Below are positions 50,628-57,912 of a stretch of 64,000 bases of DNA, piece by piece. Location: contig JAWMQQ010000003.1 in the NCBI GenBank assembly GCA_033283385.1, positions 496,001-560,000 of the forward strand. Reading direction: 5' to 3'. Both the position numbers and the translations under genes were made by a program. Source of the DNA: Mangrovimicrobium sp033283385 (GTDB lineage: Bacteria; Pseudomonadota; Gammaproteobacteria; Pseudomonadales; Halieaceae). The notes below the pieces were generated by a model. It did no database searches. It saw only the letters and a list, made by a program, of their open reading frames with translations, and was not told the origin of the DNA. How positions within the stretch are numbered: the stretch's first letter is position 1; each line of letters begins with the position of its first letter.

Positions 50628-51737
50628 ATGGAACTGCTGACCACCTCATTGCACAGCCTGCACCTCGAACTGGGCGCGAAAATGGTCCCCTTCGCCGGCT
50701 ACGATATGCCGGTGCAATACCCGGGCGGCATTATCCGCGAGCACCAGCACACCCGCGAACAGGCAGGCCTGTTCGACGTCTCCCATATGGGCCAGGTCAT
50801 CGTCGAAGGCCCGGGTGCGGCCGCCGCGCTGGAATCCCTGGTCCCGGCGGACCTCGAGGGCCTGGGCGAGCATCGCCAGACTTATACCCTGCTCACCAAC
50901 GACAGCGGTGGCGTGCTCGACGACCTCATCATCACCCGCTGGGGCCCGGAGCGCTTCTTTCTTGTGGTCAACGCCGCCTGCAAAACCCAGGACATCGCCC
51001 ACCTGCGCCGGCACCTGCCCGGAATGCAGATCACTGTCCTCGAGGACCGCGCCCTGCTCGCCCTGCAGGGTCCGAAAGCCCGCGAAGTGATGGCCGAACT
51101 CTGCCCGGCGGCGGCGCAACTGGTTTTCCTGCAGGGCTGCGAGGCCAGCATCGACGGCGTCGATGCCTATATCACCTGCTCCGGCTACACCGGCGAAGAC
51201 GGCTTCGAACTCTCCCTGCCCAACGCCGCCGCCGAGGCCATCGCCCGCAAGCTGCTCGCCTTCGAGCAGGTGGAAGCCATCGGCCTCGGCGCCCGCGACT
51301 CCCTGCGCCTGGAAGCGGGCCTGTGCCTCTACGGCCACGAACTCGGCACCGACATCACTCCGGTACAGGCCGGCCTCACCTGGGCCATCGCCAAATGTCG
51401 CCGCCCCGGCGGCGAGCGCGCCGGTGGCTTCCCCGGCGCCGACGCGGTCTTCCGTGACCTGGAAACTCCGCCGGCGCAGCGCCGTGTTGGCCTCGCGGTG
51501 GATGGCAAGCGCCCGGTACGCGACGGCCAGTCTGTGCTGGATGCCGACGGCAATACCGTGGGCGAAGTCTGCTCCGCCGCCTTCGGCGCCAGTTACGGCG
51601 GCCCCATCGCCATGGCGTACATCGAGCGCAGCCTCGGCGAACCGGGTACGGCGCTGGCCGTGGATGTGCGCGGCAAGCAGGTGCCTGTCACCGTGACCAA
51701 AATGCCGTTCGTACCGCAGCGCTATTTCCGCGGTTAG
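50628..51737 (+). CDS. gcvT: Glycine cleavage system T protein (aminomethyltransferase)
   Basis: A 369-residue folate-dependent enzyme from ATG 50628. MVPFAGYDMPVQYPGGIIREH, GLFDVSHMGQVIVEG, the substrate site YITCSGYTGEDGFELS, GLGARDSLRLEAGLCLYG and DITPVQAGLTW are diagnostic. In the cleavage system it releases ammonia from the lipoyl-bound intermediate of GcvH and loads tetrahydrofolate. gcvH and gcvP are not visible in the window, so they are either beyond it or elsewhere. Confidence 0.95.
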   Translation: MELLTTSLHSLHLELGAKMVPFAGYDMPVQYPGGIIREHQHTREQAGLFDVSHMGQVIVEGPGAAAALESLVPADLEGLGEHRQTYTLLTNDSGGVLDDLIITRWGPERFFLVVNAACKTQDIAHLRRHLPGMQITVLEDRALLALQGPKAREVMAELCPAAAQLVFLQGCEASIDGVDAYITCSGYTGEDGFELSLPNAAAEAIARKLLAFEQVEAIGLGARDSLRLEAGLCLYGHELGTDITPVQAGLTWAIAKCRRPGGERAGGFPGADAVFRDLETPPAQRRVGLAVDGKRPVRDGQSVLDADGNTVGEVCSAAFGASYGGPIAMAYIERSLGEPGTALAVDVRGKQVPVTVTKMPFVPQRYFRG

Positions 51738-52221
51738 CCGCGTCGGGATTCCGATCGGGCCAATTCACACTTCGCCAGTCCGCAAGCTGCTTGGCACTGA
51801 TTGCCGGCCTGCCCGGTGGCGGTGAACCCCCGGTGAAACGGCCGCAAGCTCCGCCGGGTTTGCGGGCCGCTGCGCAACTCGACCAAAAATCGCTGCGCGA
51901 TTTTATGATTCGATCGCCCTTAGGGGCGCTCTCACCCCTTCGGGGCGACCTTCGGTCGTCAAAATTGCTGGCGCAATTTTTCGGGACTCGGACAGTGCTC
52001 GCGGAAAGCCCCCGCAAACCCGGCTGCGCAAAAAGCGGCGGCCTGATTGTTTCACCACCACCGGGCAGGCCTGTATCGAGCGTGAATCGGGTTTGGGAAA
52101 AGACACGAGTTCGGCAGCCGGCGCGAAAAATTTCGGCTTGGGCTGTGCCTGGAAAGTTATCTGCGATTTTATGCAGAACGCGAGGTCGACTTGCGCAATG
52201 GGAACACTACGCAAGCGCGCT
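51738..52221. other. 484-bp non-coding stretch with a family-A palindrome
   Basis: Most of it is the large element at 51807-52070. The rest, 52071-52221, shows GC-rich sequence without a gene. The element lies between gcvT (plus) and an HNH nuclease gene (minus), so it is at a convergent junction. Confidence 0.7.
51807..52070. repeat. Family A nested palindrome, copy A3 (extended)
   Basis: Outer arms: left from 51807 (GCCTGCCCGGTGGCGGTGAA, followed by an 11-base insertion), right 52049-52070 (GTTTCACCACCACCGGGCAG...). Inner arms GCCGGGTTTGCGGG (51853-51866) and CCCGCAAACCCGGC (52011-52024) equal those of A1. The core is expanded by about 75 bases holding small hairpins with TTCG loops (CCCC-TTCG-GGGG, CGACC-TTCG-GTCG) and AAAATTGC / GCAATTTT. 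CTCGACC... and ACTCGGACAGTGCTCGCGG match A1 and A2. Confidence 0.87.
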
Positions 52222-52782
52222 TCAGTGCGCCCAGTCCCGCTTCGCCTTGAACTGCCGCGACAAATACTCCATCTGGTCCGCCAGGATCCGCTCCTTGGCC
52301 AGGAAGTGCCACTCGTAGGGATTCGGCCGGAACGGCACCGCCAGCAGCGGCATGTGCGCCTCTTCCGGCGTGCGGTTGTCCTTCGCCCAGTTACAGCGGC
52401 GGCAGGCGGCGACCACGTTCTCCCACTTGTCCGTGCCCCCGCGGGACGACGGAATCACATGGTCGCGCGTCAACTCGCTGCGCGTGTATTGCAGCCCGCA
52501 GTAAAGGCAGCGATTGTCGTCGCGGCGAAACAGCGTGCGATTGCACAGCGGAGGCGTAAAACTGGAGACGATGCGGCCGGCAGTGGCGATGATGGGCTGC
52601 AGGTCGATGCGGGAGCGGACACCGGTGAGACGCTGGATGCCGCCAAAAACAGGGGGCAGCGTATCCCCGATGCCGTAAACGACATCGCCCCGGGCGTAGG
52701 CAGATACTGCCTCCTGTATGGTGATCCAGCCGCGTGGCTGGCCCGCCATATCCAATCGGAGGATCAAGGCAAAGGGCTCCAC
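52222..52782 (-). CDS. HNH endonuclease family protein
   Basis: A 186-residue protein from a GTG at 52780-52782. The HNH core has zinc cysteines and the nuclease motif: NRCLYCGLQYTRSEL, RDHVIPSSRGGTDKWENVV (H and N), AACRRCNWAKDNRT. N-terminal ILRLDMAGQPRGWITIQEAV and IATAGRIVSS segments resemble a common family of standalone bacterial HNH proteins found near no fixed partner. Function is not known; not obviously part of a restriction system here. A pair of family-B hairpins lies just upstream. Confidence 0.85.
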   Translation of the reverse strand: MEPFALILRLDMAGQPRGWITIQEAVSAYARGDVVYGIGDTLPPVFGGIQRLTGVRSRIDLQPIIATAGRIVSSFTPPLCNRTLFRRDDNRCLYCGLQYTRSELTRDHVIPSSRGGTDKWENVVAACRRCNWAKDNRTPEEAHMPLLAVPFRPNPYEWHFLAKERILADQMEYLSRQFKAKRDWAH

Positions 52783-53226
52783 TTGCAGGTTCCGCAGATA
52801 CGCTACTGCAATTCTGTGGCGATCACAATCGCGATTTCATTGCAGTTTTCGGCGCACTGGCGGACTCTGGCGGGGAGACGCTGCGTCCAGGCTTCAGTGC
52901 GTGGAGCCGGCATCAGCGTGTGTGGCGCCCTCGCTTGCTCAAAAGACTTATATTCGCCGCGAGGGCGCCACACACGCTGATGCCTCGCACCCGGCACTTG
53001 CCGGGCACCGCGCGATGCCAGGCTTCCGCAGAATCCGCGGGAAACTGCCGGGAATGCAAGTGATCCTGGCGATTCCGAAATTACGCTCCGAAACAGGCGG
53101 CCGCAGTGCTTTGCGCCTCGCGGCGAATATCAGTCTTTTGAGCAAGAGAGGCGCAAAGCACTGCGGCCGCCGGCATTCATGCGTCAAACCTGGATGGACC
53201 TCGATCAAGGAGGCATGATCCGGGAG
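52783..53226. other. 444-bp non-coding stretch holding a family-B hairpin pair
   Basis: Between the FAH-family stop at 53227 and the HNH start at 52782, both on the minus strand. The pair of elements at 52909-53171 fills most of it. Open frames through it are interrupted by the palindromes and carry no family features. Confidence 0.72.
52909..53171. repeat. Family B two-hairpin element, copy B1
   Basis: Hairpin a: 26-bp arms at 52909-52934 (GGCATCAGCGTGTGTGGCGC...) and 52959-52984, perfectly complementary, with a 24-nt loop (52935-52958, TTGCTCAAAAGACTT...). Hairpin b: 24-bp perfect arms (25 of 26 counting the next pairs) at 53096-53119 (GGCGGCCGCAGTGCTTTGCG...) and 53148-53171; its loop is the reverse complement of loop a with one substitution. 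Hairpins are in opposite orientation, 111 bases apart. Confidence 0.93.
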
Positions 53227-53847
53227 TTAGGACGAGTGTGCGACCCAGCTAGCCTCGGAGATGACGGTGCCGGCATGCAGCACCCGCCCGGTGAACGTCT
53301 CGCCGGCAAGCACCGGCCCGACGCCGGCGGGAGTGCCCGTCATGATGATGTCGCCGTCCTCCAGCGTCAGGAAGCTGGACAGCTCGGCGAGGATTGCCGC
53401 CGGCGGGTACATCATCAGCGAGACATCGCCGCGCTGGCGCGGCTCGCCGTCGACGTCCAGTTCCACCGCGAGTTGTGCGGCATCGCCATCGAAGCGCGCG
53501 AAGGGGCCGAACAGCGCGGCGCCGTCGAAAGCCTTGGCGCGCTCCCAGGGCAGGCCCTTTTCCTTGAGCTTCGACTGCAGGCCGCGCTTGGTCAGGTCCA
53601 GGCCGAAGCCGGCGGCGACCGCCTTGCCACCTTCTACCAGCAGCGCGATTTCACCCTCGAAATGCAGTTCCTCGCCGCCGAGGCTGGCGTGCAGGGTGTC
53701 GCCGATGGCCGAGTTGGGCTTGGCGAACACCACCATGGCGTCGGGCACTTCATTACCGAGTTCCTCGATATGCGCCACGTAGTTGCGGCCGACGCAGACA
53801 ATCTTGGACGGCGTGATCGCGCGGCCGTCCAGCATCACGCTGTGCAT
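53227..53847 (-). CDS. Fumarylacetoacetate hydrolase (FAH) family protein
   Basis: A 206-residue member of the short FAH branch (YcgM-like; 219 residues in E. coli). VCVGRNYVAHIEELGN, FAKPNSAIG, HFEGEIALLVEGG with metal-binding Glu residues, KAFDGAALFGP, MTGTPAGVGPV. Members cleave C-C bonds in acylpyruvates or decarboxylate oxaloacetate. Placed 29 bases after the stop of the GATase-like gene on the same strand, so possibly co-transcribed. Confidence 0.9.
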   Translation of the reverse strand: MHSVMLDGRAITPSKIVCVGRNYVAHIEELGNEVPDAMVVFAKPNSAIGDTLHASLGGEELHFEGEIALLVEGGKAVAAGFGLDLTKRGLQSKLKEKGLPWERAKAFDGAALFGPFARFDGDAAQLAVELDVDGEPRQRGDVSLMMYPPAAILAELSSFLTLEDGDIIMTGTPAGVGPVLAGETFTGRVLHAGTVISEASWVAHSS

Positions 53848-53876
53848 GAATACTTCCTCTGGTTGTAGCTTTGCCG

Positions 53877-55265
53877 CTATTCCTGCATGCCGTGGTAGAG
53901 CAGGCGCACCATCAGGCGCGCGCCGTCGTTGTCCTTGAGCTCGGCGTAGCGCGGGCCATCGCGCTTGCCGATGTCGCGGATATCGGCCATCAGTTCCGGG
54001 TGGAACTGGCAGGTGAATGAGCGGCGAATGGTGTGGGTTTCCCAGTCCTTGTAGTAGATGCAGGTGGTGCCGACTTCCGTCCAGTCATCGCCGCCGACAC
54101 AGGTCTGGGAAAGAATCTCGATGGCGTAGGGCAGGCTCAGCAGCCAGGCCAGCGGCGTTACGGCAACCTGGTAGCGTACCGGCACGATGGTATCGTGCAG
54201 CAGCTTGTAGGCCCAGCTGGCGAACAGGGCAGCCTCTTCGTTGACCTCGTCGCCGTGGAACATGGAAATCTTCAGCACGCGCTCGCTGCGCATCAGGGTG
54301 TCGATCACGCCCTCGAGGTCGTCGGCCACCAGCGCGTGGGAGTCGTAGAGTTCCGCGGGGATGTGCGGCTTGGTGCCCTGGGAGCCGTAGGGAAGCAGCT
54401 GTCGCTCGCCGACTTCCACCTGTTCGTTGGGCGCCACGGCGAAGCGGCGGTCGGTCCAGCCGCGGGCGATGAGTTCGCCGTTTTTCACCACGGCGAGGTT
54501 CTCGCCCATGTTGCCGATCAAGCCGGCGACGCGCTTGAGGTTGGCCAGTATGCGGCCGTTGTCGTCCAGCGGCAGGCTGTCCAGCGCCATGATCTGGCCC
54601 ACCGCGCGGCGCAACAGCCGCACGTGGCTGGTGGCGGCGAGCTGGTGGCCGAGGCAGATGAATATACTCGGGCCGCTGTCGGTGGAGCGGCGCAGCAGCA
54701 GTTCGTCCACCAGGCTGAGGATGTCATCCAGCCCGGCTTGTGAGCCGGCGAAACTGTCCGGGTCGTAGGCGGAAGGATTGCCGCCCTGTACCACCGTGGC
54801 GATGCCGGCGCTCATGGTATGGGCCAGCCGGCGCGCGTTGAACACGCCGCTCTGCCACAGGGGGTAGAGGATGGTATCGGCGTCGGCGACCTGTTGCAGG
54901 ATGTAGGCGATGTTCTTGGAGGCGCGCACCGCCTCCCCCTGCAGGTTGATGCCGACGTTCTGCCAGGGTTCCACCACGTGCACGCTCTGGCGATACACCT
55001 CGGGCAGGCCCAGCAGCAGCTCCAGCTCGTCGGGGCCGTGAATCACCTTTTCCAGCGGCGGCGCCACGCCCCAGTCGAAGAGGCTGCCGTCCAGCAGCAT
55101 GTCGCGGCCCGGGTAGGGCGAGGGCGAAGTGCGGTCGTTGAGGTAGTAGCCAAGCAGCGCGTGTATGGTTTCCGGCGTGGCGGGGTGGTGGCCCAGGATG
55201 CCAGGCGAAGTGCGCCAGGCGAGGGATTCAAGCGTCGGCTTGCGCTGCTGGTAGGAGGCGGTCAT
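53877..55265 (-). CDS. Class I glutamine amidotransferase-like protein of unknown function
   Basis: A 462-residue protein I do not recognise. SIFICLGHQLAATSHVRLL (residues 200-218) resembles the nucleophile elbow of class I GATases with Cys204, and FTCQFHPELMADI near residue 425 provides the His-Glu pair of the triad. The N-terminal half has GHHPATPETIHALLGYYLND and SVHVVEPWQNVGINLQGEAV. No synthetase partner domain is present. Its own ATG is at 55263-55265, 141 bases from the upstream EamA gene's end. Confidence 0.75.
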   Translation of the reverse strand: MTASYQQRKPTLESLAWRTSPGILGHHPATPETIHALLGYYLNDRTSPSPYPGRDMLLDGSLFDWGVAPPLEKVIHGPDELELLLGLPEVYRQSVHVVEPWQNVGINLQGEAVRASKNIAYILQQVADADTILYPLWQSGVFNARRLAHTMSAGIATVVQGGNPSAYDPDSFAGSQAGLDDILSLVDELLLRRSTDSGPSIFICLGHQLAATSHVRLLRRAVGQIMALDSLPLDDNGRILANLKRVAGLIGNMGENLAVVKNGELIARGWTDRRFAVAPNEQVEVGERQLLPYGSQGTKPHIPAELYDSHALVADDLEGVIDTLMRSERVLKISMFHGDEVNEEAALFASWAYKLLHDTIVPVRYQVAVTPLAWLLSLPYAIEILSQTCVGGDDWTEVGTTCIYYKDWETHTIRRSFTCQFHPELMADIRDIGKRDGPRYAELKDNDGARLMVRLLYHGMQE

Positions 55266-55406
55266 GGGTGAATGCTGGCTACTCTGTAAAGTTGGTTACG
55301 TCGACCGCTTCGCCAGGCTGCTTTGGTTATCGGGTGTTTGCCGTGAAAAGCGTTCAGTGCAGCCTTTTAGTATCGGGTGAAATAGCCCCACGGTCCAGCG
55401 GGTCAA

Positions 55407-56300
55407 TCACGTCGAGGACAGGCCGCTCTCCTGCTGCGCGAGGCGCTTCGCGCGCAGCATCCGGTACAGGGTAAGCCCGATGCTCGCGCCGAATACCATG
55501 CTGATACCCAGCAGCTTGCGCCCGGTGATCGGCTCCTGCAGGAACACCGCGCTACCGATCAGCGCGCCCGGCAGGTACAGGTAGTAGATCATGCTGGAGT
55601 ACAGCGCCGGTAGTTCTGTGGTGGTCTTTACCCACAACCCGTGCGCGAACAGCGTGCACACGACGCCCAGGGCGATCAGCTTGTAATAGTCCGGCGCGAC
55701 CAGCCCGGACCAGTTCGCCTCGCCCAGCAGCGGCAGGAAGATGATCAGCGCGAAGAAGAACTGCCCCCAGGTGCGCTCCAGGGTGCCGATACCGTGGGCG
55801 CGCTGGTGCAACAGCGGCAGCGACGCGTAGCACAGCGCGCTCAGCAGCCCGATGCCAATCCCCAGCGACACGGTGTTTTCCAGGCTGAAGCCGGGCGAGA
55901 CCACCAGCGCGCCGGCGAAGCACACCGCGATGGCCAGCCACTCGAAGGGAGCCACCCGCTCGCCGTTGAAGATCCACGCGAGTATCAGGTACTGCACGCT
56001 GTAGGTGGTGATGGTCAGCGCCGCGATAGCGGCCGTGGCGAGCTTGATGCTGAAGAAATACAGCAACCAGTGGGCGCCGAAGGTGGTGCCGATCAGCACC
56101 AGTTGCAGCCACTGCCGCCGGTTGAGGGCGAACAGGTGACCGCGCATCAGCACCAGCGGCGTGATACCGGCGATGGCGATCGCCAGTCGGAAACTGCCGA
56201 TGGCGTACTCGTTGGCCTCGGTGGACTTTACCAGCACCGGCACCGCCGATTGCATCAGCACCGAGACGATGGCGACCAGGAACAGTTGCTGCCGCTGCAC
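55407..56300 (-). CDS. EamA/DMT family membrane transporter
   Basis: A 297-residue protein with ten predicted helices in two EamA halves (YAIGSFRLAIAIAGITPLVLM, LTITTYSVQYLILAWIFNGE; SSMIYYLYLPGALIGSAVFL, EPITGRKLLGISMVFG). A GTG start at 56298-56300. Starts 4 bases after the stop of an exported amidohydrolase on the same strand, so the two are co-transcribed. DMT transporters carry metabolites across the inner membrane; here a product of the amidohydrolase or nucleobase is a reasonable guess. Confidence 0.88.
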   Translation of the reverse strand: MQRQQLFLVAIVSVLMQSAVPVLVKSTEANEYAIGSFRLAIAIAGITPLVLMRGHLFALNRRQWLQLVLIGTTFGAHWLLYFFSIKLATAAIAALTITTYSVQYLILAWIFNGERVAPFEWLAIAVCFAGALVVSPGFSLENTVSLGIGIGLLSALCYASLPLLHQRAHGIGTLERTWGQFFFALIIFLPLLGEANWSGLVAPDYYKLIALGVVCTLFAHGLWVKTTTELPALYSSMIYYLYLPGALIGSAVFLQEPITGRKLLGISMVFGASIGLTLYRMLRAKRLAQQESGLSST

Positions 56301-56304
56301 GGGA

Positions 56305-57723
56305 TCAGTCCTGTGTCGTGGCGGCGAGGGCGGCGCGGATGCCGTCGGCGGCCTGCGCCACCGACTTGCGCAGGGCGGCCTCGTCGATGGTCCGCACCTG
56401 GCGGTCTTCCATCAGCACCCTGCCGGCCACCATGGTGGTCTGCACGTCGGTGGAATCGAGCACGTAGACCAGGTGGGAGACGATGTCGTAGCGCGGCTGG
56501 TGGCGCAGCTTGCCGATGTCCACCTGGATCAGGTCCGCCTGCATGCCGGGCTTGAGTTGGCCGATGCTGTCCCCCAGGCCGATCGCCTGCGCGCCGGTGC
56601 GGGTGGCCATGGCCAGCGCGGTGGGTGCGGGCAGGGCGGTCGGGTCGCCGCTGGCCAGCTTGTGCAGCAGGGCGGCGAGGCGGATCTCCTCCCACAGGTC
56701 CAGGTCGTTGTTGGAGGCGGCGCCATCGGTGCCCAGGCCCACCGGGATGCCCGCCGCCAGCATCGCCGGTACCGGCGAGATGCCGGCACCCAGTTTCATG
56801 TTGGAGGTGGGGTTGTGGATTGCCCCCACGGGCGCCGGCCCGGCGGCCACCAGGCGGATGTCGTTGGGGTCCAGCTGGATCATGTGCGCCGCGATCAGCG
56901 GCGTATTGAACATACCGAGACCCTGTACGTGCCTGATCGGCGTGGTGTGGAAGTGTTCACTTACATATTCGCTTTCCGCCGGCGCCTCGGCCAGGTGCAT
57001 GGTGATCGGCGCGTGCATTTGTTGCGCTGCCGCGACAGTGGCCTGCAGGTGCTCCGGCGAAACGGTATAGGGGGCATGGGGCGCGAAGGCGGGGGTGATG
57101 CGAGGGTCCTTGCCCTGCCAGCTGGCGACGAAATCCCTGGCCGCGGCGAAGGAGTCGTCCCAGCCCTTGAAGCCTGGGCTGGGATAGTCGATGTGCGGCG
57201 CGCCGATCACCGCGCGCAGGCCGCAGTGCTGTACCACTTTGGCGATCTCGTCCGGATAGAAGTACATGTCCACGAAGGTTGTGGTGCCGCCGCGGATCAT
57301 CTCCCAGCAGGCCAGTTCGGAGCCGGTGCGGATGAATGCCGGGGTGACGAAGCGTCCCTCCATGGGGAAGACGTAGTCCTGCAGCCAGGTCATCAGGTCG
57401 AGGTCATCGACCATGCCGCGGAACAGGGTCATCGCGGTGTGGGTATGGCCGTTGACCAGGCCCGGCATGATCACCCGCTGCCGCCCGGCAAGGGTGCGCG
57501 CGGCGCGGTACTCGCTGTCGATTATTGCGCGCGGCCCTACCGCCACGATCCGGTCGCCGCGGATGGCCACGGCGGCGTCTTCCAGCACCGGCTCGCCGGG
57601 GACCATGCTCAGCAGGTAGTCACCGTAGACGATGACATCCACTTCGGCGGCGCGCAGTGGCGCACCAAAAAGGAGCACGGCGATCAGCGCTGAGGCTCTA
57701 AAGAGGGATGCTGGGAATGGCAA
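56305..57723 (-). CDS. Exported amidohydrolase, TrzA/AtzA-MtaD type
   Basis: About 472 residues from a TTG at 57721-57723 behind GGAG. A signal peptide is visible (FRASALIAVLLFGAPLRA before AEVDVIVYGDY). Amidohydrolase metal motifs: GLVNGHTHTAMTLFRG (HxH), APHAPYTVS, MHLAEAPAE, and GTDGAASNNDLDLW with the catalytic Asp. Sequence resembles MTA/SAH and other N-ring deaminases, which are usually cytoplasmic; export to the periplasm is unusual. Divergent from a TonB receptor and purine nucleoside permease, so a nucleoside or purine substrate taken in at the outer membrane is likely. Confidence 0.87.
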   Translation of the reverse strand: MPFPASLFRASALIAVLLFGAPLRAAEVDVIVYGDYLLSMVPGEPVLEDAAVAIRGDRIVAVGPRAIIDSEYRAARTLAGRQRVIMPGLVNGHTHTAMTLFRGMVDDLDLMTWLQDYVFPMEGRFVTPAFIRTGSELACWEMIRGGTTTFVDMYFYPDEIAKVVQHCGLRAVIGAPHIDYPSPGFKGWDDSFAAARDFVASWQGKDPRITPAFAPHAPYTVSPEHLQATVAAAQQMHAPITMHLAEAPAESEYVSEHFHTTPIRHVQGLGMFNTPLIAAHMIQLDPNDIRLVAAGPAPVGAIHNPTSNMKLGAGISPVPAMLAAGIPVGLGTDGAASNNDLDLWEEIRLAALLHKLASGDPTALPAPTALAMATRTGAQAIGLGDSIGQLKPGMQADLIQVDIGKLRHQPRYDIVSHLVYVLDSTDVQTTMVAGRVLMEDRQVRTIDEAALRKSVAQAADGIRAALAATTQD

Positions 57724-57912
57724 CTGGGTAACTCCGGGGCAGGTAAGTCCGGCACAAGCTTAGCACTGGCCGTCGCCGGGGATAAATTCCGGTAATATTT
57801 TTGGCTGGGCTGCCCGGCCCGACTCCTTGGCATGGGCTGTGCGTTAAAATTGTGTTCGTTGCACACACACCACACCTCACCTTCAAAAATTGCGGCACAG
57901 CAGGGAGACTCC

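Noticed and set aside
52734..53063. Short open frames running through the family-B hairpins
   Set aside because: The same loop sequence is read in different frames and strands at the two loci, and arms are palindromic, so the peptides are by-products of the repeat.
52222..53171. HNH gene plus hairpins as a retron, group II intron or restriction island
   Set aside because: No reverse transcriptase, methylase or integrase is nearby, and the second hairpin locus (61213-61473) has no nuclease gene next to it.
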